In this document: one piece after another, positions 63,820-64,000 of the stretch
Position numbering within the stretch: position 1 is the stretch's first letter
Layout of the letters: every line of letters starts with the position of its first letter
Assembly (NCBI RefSeq): GCF_009830945.1
Contig: NZ_VWVV01000016.1
Location: 62,001-126,000, forward strand
DNA length: 64,000 nt
From: Nocardiopsis sp. FR4
Lineage (GTDB): Bacteria; Actinomycetota; Actinomycetes; Streptosporangiales; Streptosporangiaceae
Reading direction: 5' to 3'
Program-made: the position numbers and the translations under genes
Notes under the pieces: generated by a model
What the model saw: only the letters and a program-made list of their open reading frames with translations
Databases searched by the model: none
What the model was told of the DNA's origin: nothing

Positions 63820-64000
63820 GTGAACACGACCCCGCTCCTGCGCGCCCGCGACCTGGCCAAGGCCTACGGAACCCGCGTGGTGCTCGACGGCCTCAGCCTC
63901 GACGTCGCGCCCGGCCAGCGCCTGGGCCTGGTGGGCGAGAACGGCAGCGGCAAGTCCACGCTGCTGCGCCTGCTCGCCGGGTTCGAGGAACCCGACGCCG
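63820..64000 (+). CDS. ABC-F ATPase, 3' partial
   Basis: From GTG 63820, with GGGTGG seven bases upstream, the first 60 residues are a nucleotide-binding domain: LRARDLAKAYGTRVVLDGL and Walker A GLVGENGSGKSTLLRLLAGF. No membrane segment precedes it, which fits the soluble ABC-F class of ribosome-acting ATPases, some of which protect against ribosome-targeting antibiotics. The gene continues past the window, so the second ATPase domain and the linker that define ABC-F cannot be seen. The structured leader supports an inducible resistance-type member. Confidence 0.75.
   Translation, partial: MNTTPLLRARDLAKAYGTRVVLDGLSLDVAPGQRLGLVGENGSGKSTLLRLLAGFEEPDA

Noticed and set aside
1-64000. tRNA, rRNA, CRISPR array, transposase, integrase or phage genes
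   Set aside because: I looked for cloverleaf-like segments, regularly spaced repeats and recombinase motifs and saw none I could support by eye.

Overview
The window is a GC-rich, gene-dense stretch of an actinomycete chromosome. Support comes from G/C-ending third codon positions, GTG/TTG starts, DUF574-type methyltransferase, DUF2267 and DUF2786 proteins, and a complete 2-methylisoborneol (earthy odorant) operon. A filamentous genus such as Nocardiopsis or a relative is my impression, not something proven here. I saw no tRNA, rRNA, CRISPR array, insertion sequence or prophage.

Layout. 1-7.9 kb: the 3' part of an Hsp70 protein fused to a NYN/PIN-type RNase domain, a small membrane protein, a secreted GH51 arabinofuranosidase behind a LacI-type operator, a divergent HxlR regulator/NAD(P)-binding oxidoreductase pair, and an Mrr-like nuclease broken by an in-frame TAG. 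7.9-14.4 kb: an HNH nuclease, small unknown proteins and a very large unknown gene with a frameshift. 14.4-18.2 kb: a partner-switching module (RsbQ-like hydrolase, PAS-PP2C phosphatase, STAS protein) and an AI-2E-family membrane protein. 19-24.5 kb: an alanine/glycine:sodium symporter, a methyltransferase, and a lactococcin-972-type bacteriocin operon with its ABC machinery. 25.4-29.7 kb: a family 2B encapsulin shell, 2-methylisoborneol synthase, GPP methyltransferase and IPP isomerase in one operon. 29.7-34.6 kb: a phosphoesterase, lipoprotein, DoxX protein, GltS-type symporter and DUF2267 protein. 34.8-43.3 kb: a complete, overlapping jetABCD (Wadjet, DUF2397/2398/TIGR02680/2399) anti-plasmid system. 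43.3-52.7 kb: an SDR, phosphatase, lipoprotein, acetyltransferase, unknown proteins, and an RNA ligase plus HD/polynucleotide-kinase pair. 53-60.6 kb: a P450 lacking the ExxR motif, a K+ channel, a hydrolase, and the lutABC lactate operon with its GntR regulator and operator. 60.6-64 kb: a NaChBac-like channel, pgi with a strong terminator, and an ABC-F gene cut by the window end.

Two points deserve most attention. First, the ABC-F leader (63635-63820) carries a promoter-like pair, a four-codon upstream ORF (Met-Arg-Ser-stop) and four complementary segments that form the mutually exclusive pairings expected of an inducible translational attenuator. Second, four otherwise intact genes (10808-14367, 14778-16075, 49518-50659, 50646-51427) each need exactly one extra C or G, three of them in short G/C homopolymers, to become full-length. 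This suggests base-call errors as much as true pseudogenes, and it hides a SpoIIE-type phosphatase and both halves of an RNA-repair pair from naive annotation.
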